Shown here piece after piece: positions 1-8,226 of a stretch of 43,693 nt of DNA; position 1 is the stretch's first letter, and every line of letters starts with the position of its first letter. The notes below the pieces were generated by a model, which worked only from the letters and a program-made list of their open reading frames with translations, did not search any database and was not told where the DNA came from. The position numbers were made by a program, and so were the translations under genes. This DNA comes from Bacteroidota bacterium. Lineage in GTDB: Bacteria; Bacteroidota; Bacteroidia; JABDFU01. The stretch lies in NCBI GenBank assembly GCA_013286655.1, contig JABDFG010000014.1, forward strand, positions 1 to 43,693. The letters are read 5' to 3'.

Positions 1-122
1 CAAGTTACCAGCTCGCCGGCCGTTTCGCGCTCAGAGTTGCAATTATCTCTTACAGGGGACAACTCTGGCGGTATGGGTAGTCTTCACTGTGTCCGACAAG
101 ACGCTAGGCTTATGCGCGAGCT
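1..122. other. Compositionally foreign left edge
   Basis: The first 120 bases count 66 G+C (55%), while the next 60 bases fall to 37%, like the rest of the element. No convincing gene, repeat or regulatory site is visible here, and the change occurs just before the stop of the first minus-strand gene. It may be a chimeric junction, padding or an assembly edge; a real phage intergenic segment cannot be excluded. Confidence 0.4.
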
Positions 123-128
123 TCCCCA

Positions 129-605
129 TTATCTTTCAATTTTTAAATTGTTTTCCGGAGGCAAAGGCGGATTTTTCATCTTAGGAACTCCTGCCTTTTT
201 CTTAAATACCGCTTGGCTTCTCTGCGCTTCCACATATTCACGTGTGCGGGAAGTGACCATGTTAAAAAATCCATCCGGTAAAAGCTGGTGTTTTTTGTTA
301 AGCCGGTTTACTCTTTGCACATACTGGTGCCATTCTTTATTAGCAATAAGAAAGGATCCATGAATCTCTTCCGGGCTCTTGCCATCGATATTCAGGATAT
401 ATTTATTAACTCTCTCCAAAAGAGCATCGGCGTGCTGACGGCGAAACGCTAAAACCCCGTCAATGTATTTTTCAGAATCCGGGTTTTGCGCCTTTAGAAT
501 CAAAATGTTGATGTAAGCCAGAAACGTTTTTATCTTATTAAAAAGCGTTTTCCAAAGAGGTGCGAAGTAGGGTGAACTTTGTTTATGAGAAGTGGCTGTG
601 TTCAT
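129..605 (-). CDS. Hypothetical phage-element protein (158 aa)
   Basis: I do not recognise this protein. It is basic, with no signal peptide; a hydrophobic-looking patch (LAYINILIL, about residues 29-37) is too short and too close to charges to be a sure membrane helix. The tail is proline- and lysine-rich (KMKNPPLPPENN). Its ATG overlaps the stop of the upstream gene by 4 nt (ATGA at 602-605), so it is the last visible member of a coupled minus-strand operon with three other small phage-type genes. It reads as a real gene because it is the longest frame here and is coupled in this way. Function unknown. Confidence 0.6.
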   Translation of the reverse strand: MNTATSHKQSSPYFAPLWKTLFNKIKTFLAYINILILKAQNPDSEKYIDGVLAFRRQHADALLERVNKYILNIDGKSPEEIHGSFLIANKEWHQYVQRVNRLNKKHQLLPDGFFNMVTSRTREYVEAQRSQAVFKKKAGVPKMKNPPLPPENNLKIER

Positions 606-841
606 TTTTTTTCAAGTTGTTTTAACAATTCACCTGCAATCTCAATTGAATGCATCACCATTAGTTGTATACTATCATTTCCACTGTCTCCATACATGTC
701 AAGCGAAGGAATCAATGCTTGAAGTGCCAGACCTGAAAAATATTCCATTTTCGTAAGGCCATTCGCTCCTTTAAATATGATTCTACCGGAGTTGTTTAAG
801 ATATCCGGAGAAGGAAAAGCGTGTCGTTCTCCATTACTCAT
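602..841 (-). CDS. Small phage accessory protein, 'T-K-x-E-Y-F' type
   Basis: This 79-aa protein has a block TKMEYFSGLALQALI (about residues 30-44), which resembles a small uncharacterised protein common in phages and prophages that reads roughly TKREYFAALALQGLL. The tail (IEIAGELLKQLEKK) fits the same family, in which the C-terminus is an amphipathic helix. It overlaps both neighbours by 4 nt (ATGA), which supports translation within one operon. The family has no known role that I can name; in phages it sits among early accessory genes. The match is from memory of the motif, not from an alignment. Confidence 0.65.
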   Translation of the reverse strand: MSNGERHAFPSPDILNNSGRIIFKGANGLTKMEYFSGLALQALIPSLDMYGDSGNDSIQLMVMHSIEIAGELLKQLEKK

Positions 842-1188
842 AGTCCGTAAGTTTTGGCCGTTTCAATGATATAACTCAGCATGCTCTCAGAAGAGTAGAA
901 GGAAGGGTTCTTTGGACAAGGCATCACATTTTCAAAATGGCTTTTAAGGCTTAGCACCATTTTAGAAATATCCTTTAAGTTGGCCGTGGATGAATCCTTA
1001 AACCAGCCTTGAAATGTGCTGTTTAGAATACTTAAGGAGGATAGCCTGTTTTGCTGCAGATAAAATTTACTGCACTGACTTAACTTGTTTTTGTGATTTA
1101 TAAAGCGCCGTATAAATCCTAAAAAATTGTTTTTGGCTGAGAAGGTGAGCTTAGCTGGACTTCCCTGAAGAGTTGATAGTTGCATCAT
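838..1188 (-). CDS. Hypothetical protein (116 aa)
   Basis: No family is recognised. The protein is basic in its first half (several K/R and N residues around 15-40) and has no signal peptide or membrane helix. Two ATG codons stand in tandem at the start (1188 and 1185). The start lies inside the end of the DUF4406 gene (overlap about 38 nt), and its stop overlaps the next start as ATGA. This gives continuous translation across four genes. The long upstream overlap makes the exact start less sure than for its neighbours. Confidence 0.5.
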   Translation of the reverse strand: MMQLSTLQGSPAKLTFSAKNNFLGFIRRFINHKNKLSQCSKFYLQQNRLSSLSILNSTFQGWFKDSSTANLKDISKMVLSLKSHFENVMPCPKNPSFYSSESMLSYIIETAKTYGL

Positions 1189-1519
1189 TGATGGTTAGTT
1201 TTAAATATTTAGTGATGTGTTTAACAGGAATTTTCATTTCTCTGGCAATACTGACTTCTCTTTTTGCTCCGGGAGATTCAAACCAGTTAATAAGCGTGCA
1301 GACCTCTTCAGCTTTGGAAACCATTTCACTCACGCAGATGCGCATTATTTTTTCATAGTCCTTAGTAGGATGAAGGTCAAGTCCTTCGACAAGGGTGAAA
1401 GGATTGATCACATTATATCCTTCACGTTTCAGTCCTATCTCCGCCCAAAGAAAATTGTCAAAAGCTTCCTGAGGGTTATAAGAAATAGGGCCGCAGATAT
1501 AAATCGTTTTTTTACTCAT
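1151..1519 (-). CDS. DUF4406 family protein (nucleoside deoxyribosyltransferase-like fold)
   Basis: This 122-aa protein begins with a beta strand and glycine turn, YICGPISYNP (residues 7-16), then GYNVINPFTL (about 34-43) and INWFESPGAKREVSIA (about 77-92). These are the three blocks of the DUF4406 family (usual pattern Y-I-x-G-P-M, G-x-x-V-x-N-P, and W-x-x-S-x-G-A-x-x-E). The fold is related to nucleoside 2-deoxyribosyltransferases, and the E in the last block matches the catalytic position of that superfamily, but no substrate is known. The family is frequent in phages. It is the second gene of the minus-strand operon, and its C-terminal tail overlaps the next gene. Confidence 0.8.
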   Translation of the reverse strand: MSKKTIYICGPISYNPQEAFDNFLWAEIGLKREGYNVINPFTLVEGLDLHPTKDYEKIMRICVSEMVSKAEEVCTLINWFESPGAKREVSIAREMKIPVKHITKYLKLTINDATINSSGKSS

Positions 1520-1611
1520 TTTTTTGAAGAGTTACCTGTTTGTGGAAATAATTTTTTGTAGGGCCGATCGGCGATGTTTGAAATGGCTAGCATGGTAAGT
1601 TTTGGGATGGA

Positions 1612-1776
1612 CTAGGGATCGAGCAGGTAATTATAAAAGGTGGCTTTGGATATTTCACAGTCCAAAAGGATCCGGTCCCGGATCTTTATTTTCTTGTTCG
1701 AAGGAAGTCCTTCATACCAATCCTGTAAGGGATTGGACTTTTTGGGTTGTTTTATTGCTTTTAAAGTGGAAACCAT
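1612..1776 (-). CDS. Small HTH-like protein (54 aa)
   Basis: Reading the minus strand from an ATG at 1776 gives an uninterrupted 54-aa frame ending at TAG (1612-1614). It is lysine-rich, and the second half, KIKIRDRILLDCEISKATFY, looks like a short helix-turn-helix with the recognition helix around ISKATFYNYL. It fills what would otherwise be an empty gap of about 400 nt and has the same direction as the phage operon below it, from which it is separated by 92 nt. It stands opposite the XRE repressor, where a Cro-like or early regulator would be expected. No exact family is recognised; the HTH is an inference from pattern. Confidence 0.55.
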   Translation of the reverse strand: MVSTLKAIKQPKKSNPLQDWYEGLPSNKKIKIRDRILLDCEISKATFYNYLLDP

Positions 1777-1945
1777 GAGTATAATTTTAGTTTGGCTTGG
1801 GTTTTGTAGTCTATATTTTAGAACTTGGTCTAAATATTAGAATACAATATTAAAGGTTTAACACTTAAAATAAAGGAAAATACCTTTAAAGTTATTAACA
1901 AAACCGTTAACACTTTGCTCCACAAGGAAATAACTTTGATGTGTA
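1777..1945. promoter_or_regulatory. Divergent control region of the left element
   Basis: This AT-rich gap separates the minus-strand phage operon from the plus-strand XRE repressor. It contains a perfect -7 box TAACTTTG (1931-1938), 7 nt before the repressor ATG. Related words recur: TTTAACACTT (about 1857-1866), GTTAACACTTTG (about 1906-1917), and AAAGGTTTAA with its near inverse TACCTTTAAAG (1881-1891). Such repeats would suit repressor operators in a lysogeny-type switch. No clear minus-strand promoter was found. The operator assignment is inference. Confidence 0.45.
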
Positions 1946-2290
1946 ATGGACATAGGTTCACATATTAAATATTTGCGCAACAAGGCGCACTTTAGTCAGG
2001 AAGAAATGGCTGACCAGCTTGGAATCTCTCAGGCTGCTTATGGAGATATTGAAAAGAAAAAAGGCGATATCCATTTTGATCGTCTTTGTAAAATAGCAGG
2101 GATACTCAATGTTTCCTTCAATGATTTACTACCAGAGGATGCGAAGGAATTTGCTTTAGATCCACAGACAGAGCAGAAGAAACCGATGGAGACAAAGATA
2201 TCGGCCCTTGAAATAGAGGTAAGGGAATTAAAGGATATGCTTTTAAGGCTTCAAAACAAGCTCATTGACCGGCTAGATCCCCTTCATTAG
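1946..2290 (+). CDS. XRE-family transcriptional repressor
   Basis: The N-terminal 65 residues form a classic helix-turn-helix: IGSHIKYLRNKAHFSQEEMA, then LGISQAAYGDIEKKKGDIHF, then a third helix with FDRLCKIAGILNVSFNDLL. This is the XRE/Cro/CI fold, with the recognition helix around SQAAYGDIEKK. Residues about 80-114 are rich in E, K and L in heptad spacing (KISALEIEVRELKDMLLRLQNKL), a coiled coil likely used to dimerise. It has no peptidase domain, so it is not a LexA/CI self-cleaving repressor. It is divergent from the phage operon and has a -7 box just before its ATG. The likely role is repression of the early operon and of itself. Confidence 0.85.
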   Translation: MDIGSHIKYLRNKAHFSQEEMADQLGISQAAYGDIEKKKGDIHFDRLCKIAGILNVSFNDLLPEDAKEFALDPQTEQKKPMETKISALEIEVRELKDMLLRLQNKLIDRLDPLH

Positions 2291-2335
2291 TTTATGTAAT
2301 AAAGAATTTCTTTAGCTAATACTTGATGATTTTAT

Positions 2336-2584
2336 ATGGAAGATTCTACTATACCCAGTGATAATGGTTTTTCCGTTAAAGAACGCACCCCATCACCGCA
2401 TTATGGTAAAATGGTGCACGCTATGGCCAAACTATCAGGAAGGGCTTTAAAGGATATCGCTCGGGAGGCCGGGTATACTGAGCAGGGTTTTTATTACGTG
2501 ACCCGCCAAAAACATCTTTCAACCAAAACCATTGAAAAAATCGCAAGGGTTTGTGAGCGAAGCGTTTCTATTAAAATAATTTGA
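2336..2584 (+). CDS. Small HTH DNA-binding protein (82 aa)
   Basis: It lies 45 nt downstream of the XRE repressor in the same direction. Residues about 25-75 read as an HTH: KMVHAMAKLSGRALKDIARE, AGYTEQGFYYVTRQKHLSTK, then TIEKIARVCERSVSIKI. This resembles an XRE-like domain with Y-x-x-x-R-Q as the recognition segment. The first 25 residues are polar and probably disordered. It is the last gene before the presumed boundary of the element. It could be an accessory regulator or an antitoxin-like protein, but no toxin partner is visible. Called from pattern only. Confidence 0.65.
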   Translation: MEDSTIPSDNGFSVKERTPSPHYGKMVHAMAKLSGRALKDIAREAGYTEQGFYYVTRQKHLSTKTIEKIARVCERSVSIKII

Positions 2585-2618
2585 TGCTCATGAAAGCTAA
2601 AAACAAAAAAAAGGTAAT

Positions 2619-2669
2619 GGGTCAAAATGGGTCAAGTGCGCCAGAGGTGCGCCAGGTTTTTACCTGGCC
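2619..2669. repeat. Direct repeats and hairpin near the left element boundary
   Basis: Three ordered elements are packed in 50 bp: TGGGTCAA twice in tandem (about 2618-2635), GTGCGCCAG twice (2636-2644 and 2647-2655), and a perfect inverted repeat GCCAGGT-tttt-ACCTGGC (2651-2668). No gene covers them convincingly. Their position between the last element gene and the tRNA-like remnant suggests binding sites for a recombinase or directionality factor, or a core site. The repeats are seen; the role is inferred. Confidence 0.5.
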
Positions 2670-2706
2670 AATGACCTCAATATCAGATATGTTAACTGAG
2701 CCTCTA

Positions 2707-2733
2707 AGCGGGGTTCGAGCCCCATTGGTTACC
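2707..2733 (+). other. tRNA T-arm-like remnant, possible attachment site
   Basis: The sequence AGCGGGGTTCGAGCCCC (2707-2723) looks like the T stem-loop of a tRNA (GG-TTCGA-CC), followed by ATTGGTTACC and a strong terminator. No D-arm or anticodon arm lies upstream, so it is not a whole tRNA gene, and the T stem pairs imperfectly in the canonical register. A displaced tRNA 3' end left by integration at this site would look like this and mirrors the clearer case at the other end of the host block. Chance resemblance is possible. Confidence 0.3.
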
Positions 2734-2739
2734 CTGGTT

Positions 2740-2769
2740 AAAAGCTCTCCGATAAATCGGGGAGCTTTT
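2740..2769 (+). terminator. Rho-independent terminator (bidirectional)
   Basis: A 14-bp stem, AAAAGCTCTCCGAT / ATCGGGGAGCTTTT with one T-G wobble, has a 2-nt spacer and is followed by a T-run on the plus strand; the A-run on the other side makes it usable in both directions. It follows the tRNA-like remnant on the plus strand and touches the stop codon of the lytic transglycosylase gene on the minus strand, so it probably ends both. Confidence 0.8.
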
Positions 2770-3716
2770 TAATTTCTGTGACTAGTTAAAATTAAAGCGT
2801 CAAGCTCCAAAAGAGAAGCAATGGCCAGCTGAGAGTAATTCTGGGAAGAGTTTCTGAAACAGCCACAACTGGTTTGCCAGATTTGTTTGATCAGTTCCTG
2901 ATTACCTTCGCTGGGACAGATCTTATCAATTACGGGTGCCACATTTCCTGCACCAGCATGATATACATGTAAAACCAGTAAACGGAACCACAAATCGGTT
3001 TCTTTGTATTTAATGCCATTTCTATCCAGCATAGAACGGGTTTCCGGCAAACAGATCGTACGGATAAGTTTAGCAGCGGCCCATGCCGATTTTTCAAAAT
3101 CCTTCCTGTCATCGGTGGACTTATTTACTTTTAACCCCATGCGCATGGCTACTGAGCGCATCAACTGAAATGGTCCGAATGCACCAGCCGTAGATTTTTG
3201 CATGCGGCCGGGACTTTCGATCAACAAAATAGCCTGGGCGTAAAAGGGATCTGTATCTTCCCTTTCAAATATTTTAACAGCTTTATCAATGCTCGAAAGA
3301 ACCGGGGCTATTTTATAAAAATCGCTCTTACCTGCTGTGAATAATAATTGGTCATCAGGTCCGAGGCAATTGGCTTCCACGATGCTGTCCAACAAATGGT
3401 TTTTGTTTATGTTATTGATTTTCAGCCAGTCTTTGGAAGACATTTTTGTAATGATTTCACGGTTACTGGAAATACTTAAATAACCCGAATCCGGAGGGGT
3501 ATGCATAACTTTCCGCCAGAATCTGGCTTGCGGTAATAGATCCCAGCCTTCTTCATAAATGGAAGGATTGGACAAAAACGAATAAGAGCCTGAATCACAG
3601 AGGCCTGCCACAGAAACTTTATCGTTATTAATTTTCAATGGTCCGGTTGCCTTAAGGGAGGAAAATGCCAATGCTCCGAGGATCAATCCCGCTGTAGCTA
3701 TTCTAGATGAAATCAT
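2769..3716 (-). CDS. Lytic transglycosylase, SLT domain (secreted)
   Basis: This 315-aa protein has an N-terminal signal peptide (ISSRIATAGLILGALAFSS). Residues about 155-290 form a Slt/MltD-type transglycosylase domain: the motif LLIESPGR carries the catalytic Glu (E167), GAFGPFQLM (about 178-186) is the G-x-x-G-x-x-Q-x-M block, and VYHAGAGNV (about 255-263) replaces the usual Y-N-A-G-x-G-N-V. It would cleave the glycan strand of peptidoglycan in the periplasm, forming 1,6-anhydroMurNAc. No LysM repeats are present, unlike MltD. I chose the ATG at 3716; a TTG nine bases upstream is in frame but extends an otherwise good signal peptide. It is the first host gene beside the left element. Confidence 0.85.
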   Translation of the reverse strand: MISSRIATAGLILGALAFSSLKATGPLKINNDKVSVAGLCDSGSYSFLSNPSIYEEGWDLLPQARFWRKVMHTPPDSGYLSISSNREIITKMSSKDWLKINNINKNHLLDSIVEANCLGPDDQLLFTAGKSDFYKIAPVLSSIDKAVKIFEREDTDPFYAQAILLIESPGRMQKSTAGAFGPFQLMRSVAMRMGLKVNKSTDDRKDFEKSAWAAAKLIRTICLPETRSMLDRNGIKYKETDLWFRLLVLHVYHAGAGNVAPVIDKICPSEGNQELIKQIWQTSCGCFRNSSQNYSQLAIASLLELDALILTSHRN

Positions 3717-3823
3717 AATAAGCAATTTTACCTAAAAAAAAGATCATTTTTGAACTTGATAGTTTCTTTTACTAACCGTTCTACGTTAATAAAGACAAAA
3801 GGTTATGGCAGTGCAGAAAATAA

Positions 3824-5068
3824 TTAAGAGCGTTCTTCCCAAATAGCACATAAGTGCAGGATTGTTTCAACGGCTTTTTGCATGTCCTGTACAGATACCC
3901 ATTCCTGTTTGGAATGGAAGGCATGTTCGCCTGCGAATATGTTCGGACAGGGAAGTCCGATAAAAGAAAGCCGGGAGCCATCCGTGCCACCTCGAATACT
4001 GGATTTAATGGCTTTTAAACCGGCTCGTTCGATGGCTTCTAGTGCATAAGCAACTACTTCGGGATGTTTGTCCAGAATTAGTTTCATATTCCGGTATTGC
4101 TCCTGAACCTTAAACTCATAGCTGGAATGTGGATAGTTGTTCAGTATTTTTGCCGTATGTTCTTTTAGGAAATTCTCATGATTCAGAAGTCCTTCATTTG
4201 TAAAGTCGCGAATAATAAAATGAATGGTAACTTTTTCAATGATGCCGTTTACACTCACAGGATGAATGAATCCTTCTTTCTTTTCGGTTGTTTCCGGTGA
4301 AAGGCGATCTTTCGGCAATGTGCTGATCAGATCAGAGGCAATTTTAATGGCACTTTCCATTTTACCTTTGGCAAAACCAGGATGCGTACTTACCCCATGA
4401 ATGGTCAGAATAACGGCATCCGCAGAAAACGTTTCATTTTCCAGGTGACCTGCAGATTCTCCGTCCATGGTATAGCCAAAGTCAGCTCCTAGTTTTTTGA
4501 TATCCAGGTTATCGACACCACGTCCAATCTCTTCATCTGGAGTAAAGAGTAGTTTAATTGTACCGTGTTTTATTTCCGGATGTTTTACTAAAAAATGAGC
4601 AGCATCCATTATTTCGGCTATCCCGGCTTTATTATCAGCTCCAAGCAAGGTAGTTCCATCTGCTGTGATGATATCATTGCCCAGCTGTTCTTTCAGATTC
4701 GGATGTTCAGATATACGGATCACCTGAGTAGCGTCGTTAGGCAAAGAAATATTCTCTCCATTGTATTTTGTATGGATTACCGGGTTGACATTATTCCCAC
4801 TGCAATCTGGAGAGGTGTCCATATGAGAGCAAAAACAAATGACCGGAATTTTTTTTTTTGTTGTAGCTGGAATTGTAGCATATACATAGCCAAACGTATC
4901 CAGGTGAGCATCCTGAATGCCCATCTCCAGTAATTCCTTTACCAGTATATTTCCAAGATTTTTTTGTTTTTCAGTAGAAGGTTTGGTAACGGAATCCGGG
5001 TCAGATTGTGTATCGATTTTCACATAACGCAAAAAGCGTTCAGTAACGGTATGATCAATTTTAAACAT
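3824..5068 (-). CDS. pepT: Peptidase T (tripeptide aminopeptidase)
   Basis: The 414-aa length is typical of PepT (M20B metallopeptidases, about 405-410 aa). Zinc ligands and catalytic residues are visible: SHMDTSPD with H82 and D84, GADNKAG with bridging D145, and [10 protein letters not shown] with E179/E180. GGTDGSRLS near the C-terminus is the M20 substrate-binding block, and HSKQEWV supplies the late His ligand. It removes the N-terminal residue of tripeptides in the cytoplasm. It stands divergent from prfC, with 74 nt between start codons. An 11-nt T run (4849-4859, lysine codons on the coding strand) is a potential slippage or sequencing-error site, but the frame is intact. Confidence 0.95.
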   Translation of the reverse strand: MFKIDHTVTERFLRYVKIDTQSDPDSVTKPSTEKQKNLGNILVKELLEMGIQDAHLDTFGYVYATIPATTKKKIPVICFCSHMDTSPDCSGNNVNPVIHTKYNGENISLPNDATQVIRISEHPNLKEQLGNDIITADGTTLLGADNKAGIAEIMDAAHFLVKHPEIKHGTIKLLFTPDEEIGRGVDNLDIKKLGADFGYTMDGESAGHLENETFSADAVILTIHGVSTHPGFAKGKMESAIKIASDLISTLPKDRLSPETTEKKEGFIHPVSVNGIIEKVTIHFIIRDFTNEGLLNHENFLKEHTAKILNNYPHSSYEFKVQEQYRNMKLILDKHPEVVAYALEAIERAGLKAIKSSIRGGTDGSRLSFIGLPCPNIFAGEHAFHSKQEWVSVQDMQKAVETILHLCAIWEERS

Positions 5069-5125
5069 CTACGATAGAGATAGGTTCAGGTTGTAAATTT
5101 ATACCATTGCTGCTAAAACTTTTAA

Positions 5126-5133
5126 TACTTTTG
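5126..5133 (+). promoter_or_regulatory. -7 box for prfC
   Basis: TACTTTTG matches the Bacteroidota -7 consensus TAnnTTTG exactly and ends 9 nt before the prfC ATG. No good -33 TTG is seen at the usual 19-20 nt distance. The predicted transcript would have almost no leader. Confidence 0.45.
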
Positions 5134-5142
5134 TCAACAATT

Positions 5143-6753
5143 ATGAAAATAGCTGAGGAACTTGCCAAGAGGAGAACATTTGCGATTATAAGTCATCCGG
5201 ATGCAGGTAAGACTACGCTCACGGAGAAACTTCTTTTATTTGGAGGTGCTATTCAGACGGCGGGTGCTGTTAAATCAAATAAGATAAAGAAAACAGCTAC
5301 TTCCGATTTCATGGAGATCGAAAAGCAAAGGGGTATTTCTGTCGCCACCTCCGTTATGGTATTTAATTATAGTGATATACAGGTAAACCTGTTGGACACT
5401 CCCGGCCACAAAGACTTTGCAGAAGACACCTATCGCACGCTTTCGGCAGTAGACAGCGTTATCCTGGTGATTGACTGTGTCAAAGGTGTGGAAGAACAAA
5501 CCGAGAAACTGATGAATGTGTGCCGTATGCGCAAAACTCCGGTTATTGTTTTTATTAATAAAATGGACCGGGAAGGACGCGACCCCTTTGATCTGCTGGA
5601 TGAACTGGAGGAAAAACTGAACATCAATGTAAGACCCTTGAGCTGGCCAATTGGAATTGGAGCTACTTTCAAAGGAGTTTATAATTTGTATGAGAAAAAT
5701 TTAAACCTGTTTAATGCCAGTAAGACTACAATTGAACGGGAAATTGTTGCCATTAAGAATTTAAGTGATAAGGCGCTCGATAAGGAAGTAGGGGAGGAGC
5801 CTGCTGATAAATTGCGGGAGGATACGGAGTTGATAGAAGGAGTGTATGAGACCTTCCGGAATGAACACTATTTAAAAGGGGATCTGGCACCCGTGTTTTT
5901 TGGAAGCGCATTGAATAATTTCGGAGTACAGGAATTGCTGGATACATTTGTGCGGATTTCTCCCGCACCTATAGGCCGGAAGGCGGATATGCGGTTTGTA
6001 AAACCGGAGGAAGAAAAATTCAGCGGATTCGTATTTAAGATCCACGCTAATCTGGACCCGCGTCACCGTGACCGGATAGCATTTTTAAGGGTATGCTCCG
6101 GTAAATTCGAGCGGAATAAATTCTTTCATCATGTTCGTTTGAATAAGGACCTAAAGTTCAGCAATCCTGTAACATTTATGGCACAGGATAAAAACCTTAT
6201 TGAAGAAGCTTATGCAGGAGATGTGGTGGGCTTGTATGATACAGGAAGTTTTAAGATCGGAGATACGCTGACTGAGGGTGAAAATTTTCTTTATCAGGGG
6301 GTTCCCAGCTTTTCTCCGGAAATCTTTAAAGAAGTGGAAAACAAGGATCCGATGAAATCCAAGCAACTTGAAAAAGGATTAAGTCAATTAACGGATGAGG
6401 GCGTTGCACAATTGTTCACCCAGCAACCCGGAAACCGAAAAATAATAGGCACGGTGGGGGAGCTTCAATTCGAAGTCATTCAATACCGTTTAAAGAATGA
6501 ATATGCTGCATCCTGTGAATTCAGGCCTTTGAACTATTTTAAGGCCTGCTGGGTGACTTCTGACAATAAATCAGAACTGGAGGAATTTTTAAGATTGAAA
6601 TCTAACTATATCGTGATAGATAAGGATAAAAACCCTGTGTTCCTGGCACAATCCGAGTGGATATTGGGTATGGCACGGGAAACACATCCGAAAGTAGAGT
6701 TTCATTTCACCTCGGAATTTAAACGTGATTTATTGTTGAAGAAAAATGTCTAA
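5143..6753 (+). CDS. prfC: Peptide chain release factor 3 (RF3 GTPase)
   Basis: This is a 536-aa translational GTPase; E. coli RF3 is 529 aa. The G motifs are all present: HPDAGKTT (18-25), RGISVATS (63-70), DTPGHKD (85-91), NKMD (139-142) and a GSA block near 260. RF3-specific features follow: the central beta-barrel with [13 protein letters not shown], and the C-terminal domain with QLFTQQ and [12 protein letters not shown]. It recycles RF1 and RF2 from the ribosome after peptide release. I start at the ATG at 5143; an upstream in-frame TTG (5107) adds a hydrophobic stretch not seen in the family and would overlap the -7 box. The end overlaps the convergent gap gene by 4 nt. Confidence 0.96.
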   Translation: MKIAEELAKRRTFAIISHPDAGKTTLTEKLLLFGGAIQTAGAVKSNKIKKTATSDFMEIEKQRGISVATSVMVFNYSDIQVNLLDTPGHKDFAEDTYRTLSAVDSVILVIDCVKGVEEQTEKLMNVCRMRKTPVIVFINKMDREGRDPFDLLDELEEKLNINVRPLSWPIGIGATFKGVYNLYEKNLNLFNASKTTIEREIVAIKNLSDKALDKEVGEEPADKLREDTELIEGVYETFRNEHYLKGDLAPVFFGSALNNFGVQELLDTFVRISPAPIGRKADMRFVKPEEEKFSGFVFKIHANLDPRHRDRIAFLRVCSGKFERNKFFHHVRLNKDLKFSNPVTFMAQDKNLIEEAYAGDVVGLYDTGSFKIGDTLTEGENFLYQGVPSFSPEIFKEVENKDPMKSKQLEKGLSQLTDEGVAQLFTQQPGNRKIIGTVGELQFEVIQYRLKNEYAASCEFRPLNYFKACWVTSDNKSELEEFLRLKSNYIVIDKDKNPVFLAQSEWILGMARETHPKVEFHFTSEFKRDLLLKKNV

Positions 6754-8225
6754 TAATACCTCAAGGGGATAACTTCAGCAACGTATTTTGCCAACCTTAT
6801 TACCTGGCGGGTGTAGCCATATTCATTATCATACCATACATACAAAACAATGCTCTTTTTATCTTCGCTGACTAAGGTAGCCTGGCTGTCGAATACAGAA
6901 GCACAAGGATTCCCGATCACATCCGTGGATACTAGCTCATTGCTGTAATAATACTGAATCTGTTCCACGAGATCACCTTTCAGGGCGGCCTCTTTCATGA
7001 TTTCATTGACCGATTCTTTATCGACTTCCTTATGGACAGTTAAAGAAAGGATTGCCAGAGATACATCAGGAGTCGGTACGCGCACCGAGTTGGCAGTCAG
7101 TTTACCTTTCAGGGATGGCAGTACTTTTGTGATCGCGCTTCCGGCACCCGTTTCTGTAATGACCATATTCAACGCAGCAGAACGACCACGGCGGTATTTT
7201 GGATGGTAATTATCAAGCAAGTTCTGATCATTGGTATAAGAATGGATCGTTTCAATATGTCCATGATTTATTCCAATTTTATCTTCGATGACTTTCAAAA
7301 CCGGTATGATGGCATTCGTTGTACAGCTCGCAGCCGAAAAAATCTGTTCTTTTTCAATTTCAAGGGAAGCCTGATTGACGCCGTATACCACATTGGGAAT
7401 GTTTCCTTTTCCGGGAGCCGTTAATAATACCTTGCTTATACCTTTGGATTGAAGGTGTTTGGAAAGACCATCCCGGTCGCGGGTAACACCTGTATTGTCA
7501 ATTAATAAAGCATCCTTTATGCCATAGGATTCATAATCTATTTCATCCGGATTTTTAGCCGCGATCATTTTAATGGTATGTCCATTAACAATCAAAGCTT
7601 TGTTTTTCAGGTCTTCAATAATGGTACCAGGGAATGGACCATGAACAGAATCTGTTCTCAACAGGTCGGCTCTTTTTGTAATATCTTCGGGAGAGTTTGT
7701 ACGGGTTACAATTGCGCGCAGGCGTAATTGCATCCCTTTACCAGCCTGCGCAATAAGTTCCCGTGCCGCCAGGCGTCCGATACGTCCAAAACCATACAGG
7801 ACGATGTCTTTTGGTTTTAGCGTGTTTTTTTCTTTCCCGATATATCCTGCCAGTTTCTTGCTCACAAAATCCCCAGAGATTTTATAGTCTCCCCTTTCTG
7901 TTAGCCATTCGCTGCAAAGACGGCCAATGTCAATGCGGGAAGGAGCCAAGTCAAGTTTAATCAGCTCATTGGCAAGCATGACCGTATCAAAAATGTGAAT
8001 GGGTTGCTTAACCATGTACTTTGCATAAAGATGCAGGTTCATAATTTCACTGGAACTGCGGTCGATAAGCTGATTACGAAAAATGATTAATTCAACTGAC
8101 TTCTCAAACCAAAGCGCACCAACGGCCTTGATTAGTTCAATCGCGGCTTTTTCCTGTTCGATCCAGGATCCTAATTCACTCTCATACGTACTTGTTTTAA
8201 TCATAGGCTTAATTGCGATTGCCAT
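6750..8225 (-). CDS. gap: Glyceraldehyde-3-phosphate dehydrogenase, long form
   Basis: The 491-aa enzyme is much longer than the usual 330-340 aa GAPDH. Residues 1-135 form an N-terminal helical extension; the NAD-binding fold starts at YGFGRIGR (144-151). The catalytic site SCTTN carries C301, and H328 in ETIHSYT is its partner. Long GAPDHs of this kind are known in Bacteroidota and some other groups, often beside a second short enzyme. The reaction is oxidative phosphorylation of GAP to 1,3-bisphosphoglycerate, or the reverse in gluconeogenesis. Start at ATG 8225 lies 1 nt after the rpoD stop (TAATATG), so the two may be co-translated; a second ATG at 8204 is also possible. It ends convergent with prfC (4-nt overlap). 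Confidence 0.93.
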   Translation of the reverse strand: MAIAIKPMIKTSTYESELGSWIEQEKAAIELIKAVGALWFEKSVELIIFRNQLIDRSSSEIMNLHLYAKYMVKQPIHIFDTVMLANELIKLDLAPSRIDIGRLCSEWLTERGDYKISGDFVSKKLAGYIGKEKNTLKPKDIVLYGFGRIGRLAARELIAQAGKGMQLRLRAIVTRTNSPEDITKRADLLRTDSVHGPFPGTIIEDLKNKALIVNGHTIKMIAAKNPDEIDYESYGIKDALLIDNTGVTRDRDGLSKHLQSKGISKVLLTAPGKGNIPNVVYGVNQASLEIEKEQIFSAASCTTNAIIPVLKVIEDKIGINHGHIETIHSYTNDQNLLDNYHPKYRRGRSAALNMVITETGAGSAITKVLPSLKGKLTANSVRVPTPDVSLAILSLTVHKEVDKESVNEIMKEAALKGDLVEQIQYYYSNELVSTDVIGNPCASVFDSQATLVSEDKKSIVLYVWYDNEYGYTRQVIRLAKYVAEVIPLRYY

Positions 8226-8226
8226 A

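Noticed and set aside
1640-1840. 66-aa plus-strand frame
   Set aside because: It lies opposite the minus-strand 54-aa HTH-like frame, which has the better protein pattern and operon direction.
2660-2735. Complete tRNA gene at the left boundary
   Set aside because: No D-arm or anticodon stem pairs in the 75 bases before the T-arm-like sequence, and the T stem is imperfect.
2581-2772. 63-aa open frame through the repeat region
   Set aside because: Its sequence is dictated by hairpins, repeats and the terminator; no protein-like pattern.
4849-4859. Frameshift at the T11 run in pepT
   Set aside because: The frame continues through all PepT motifs; it is only a risk site.
4595-4933. 112-aa open frame opposite pepT
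   Set aside because: Antisense to conserved pepT with no motif or start signal.
5107-5142. Upstream TTG start for prfC
   Set aside because: It adds 12 hydrophobic residues not found in RF3 and lies before the -7 box at 5126-5133.
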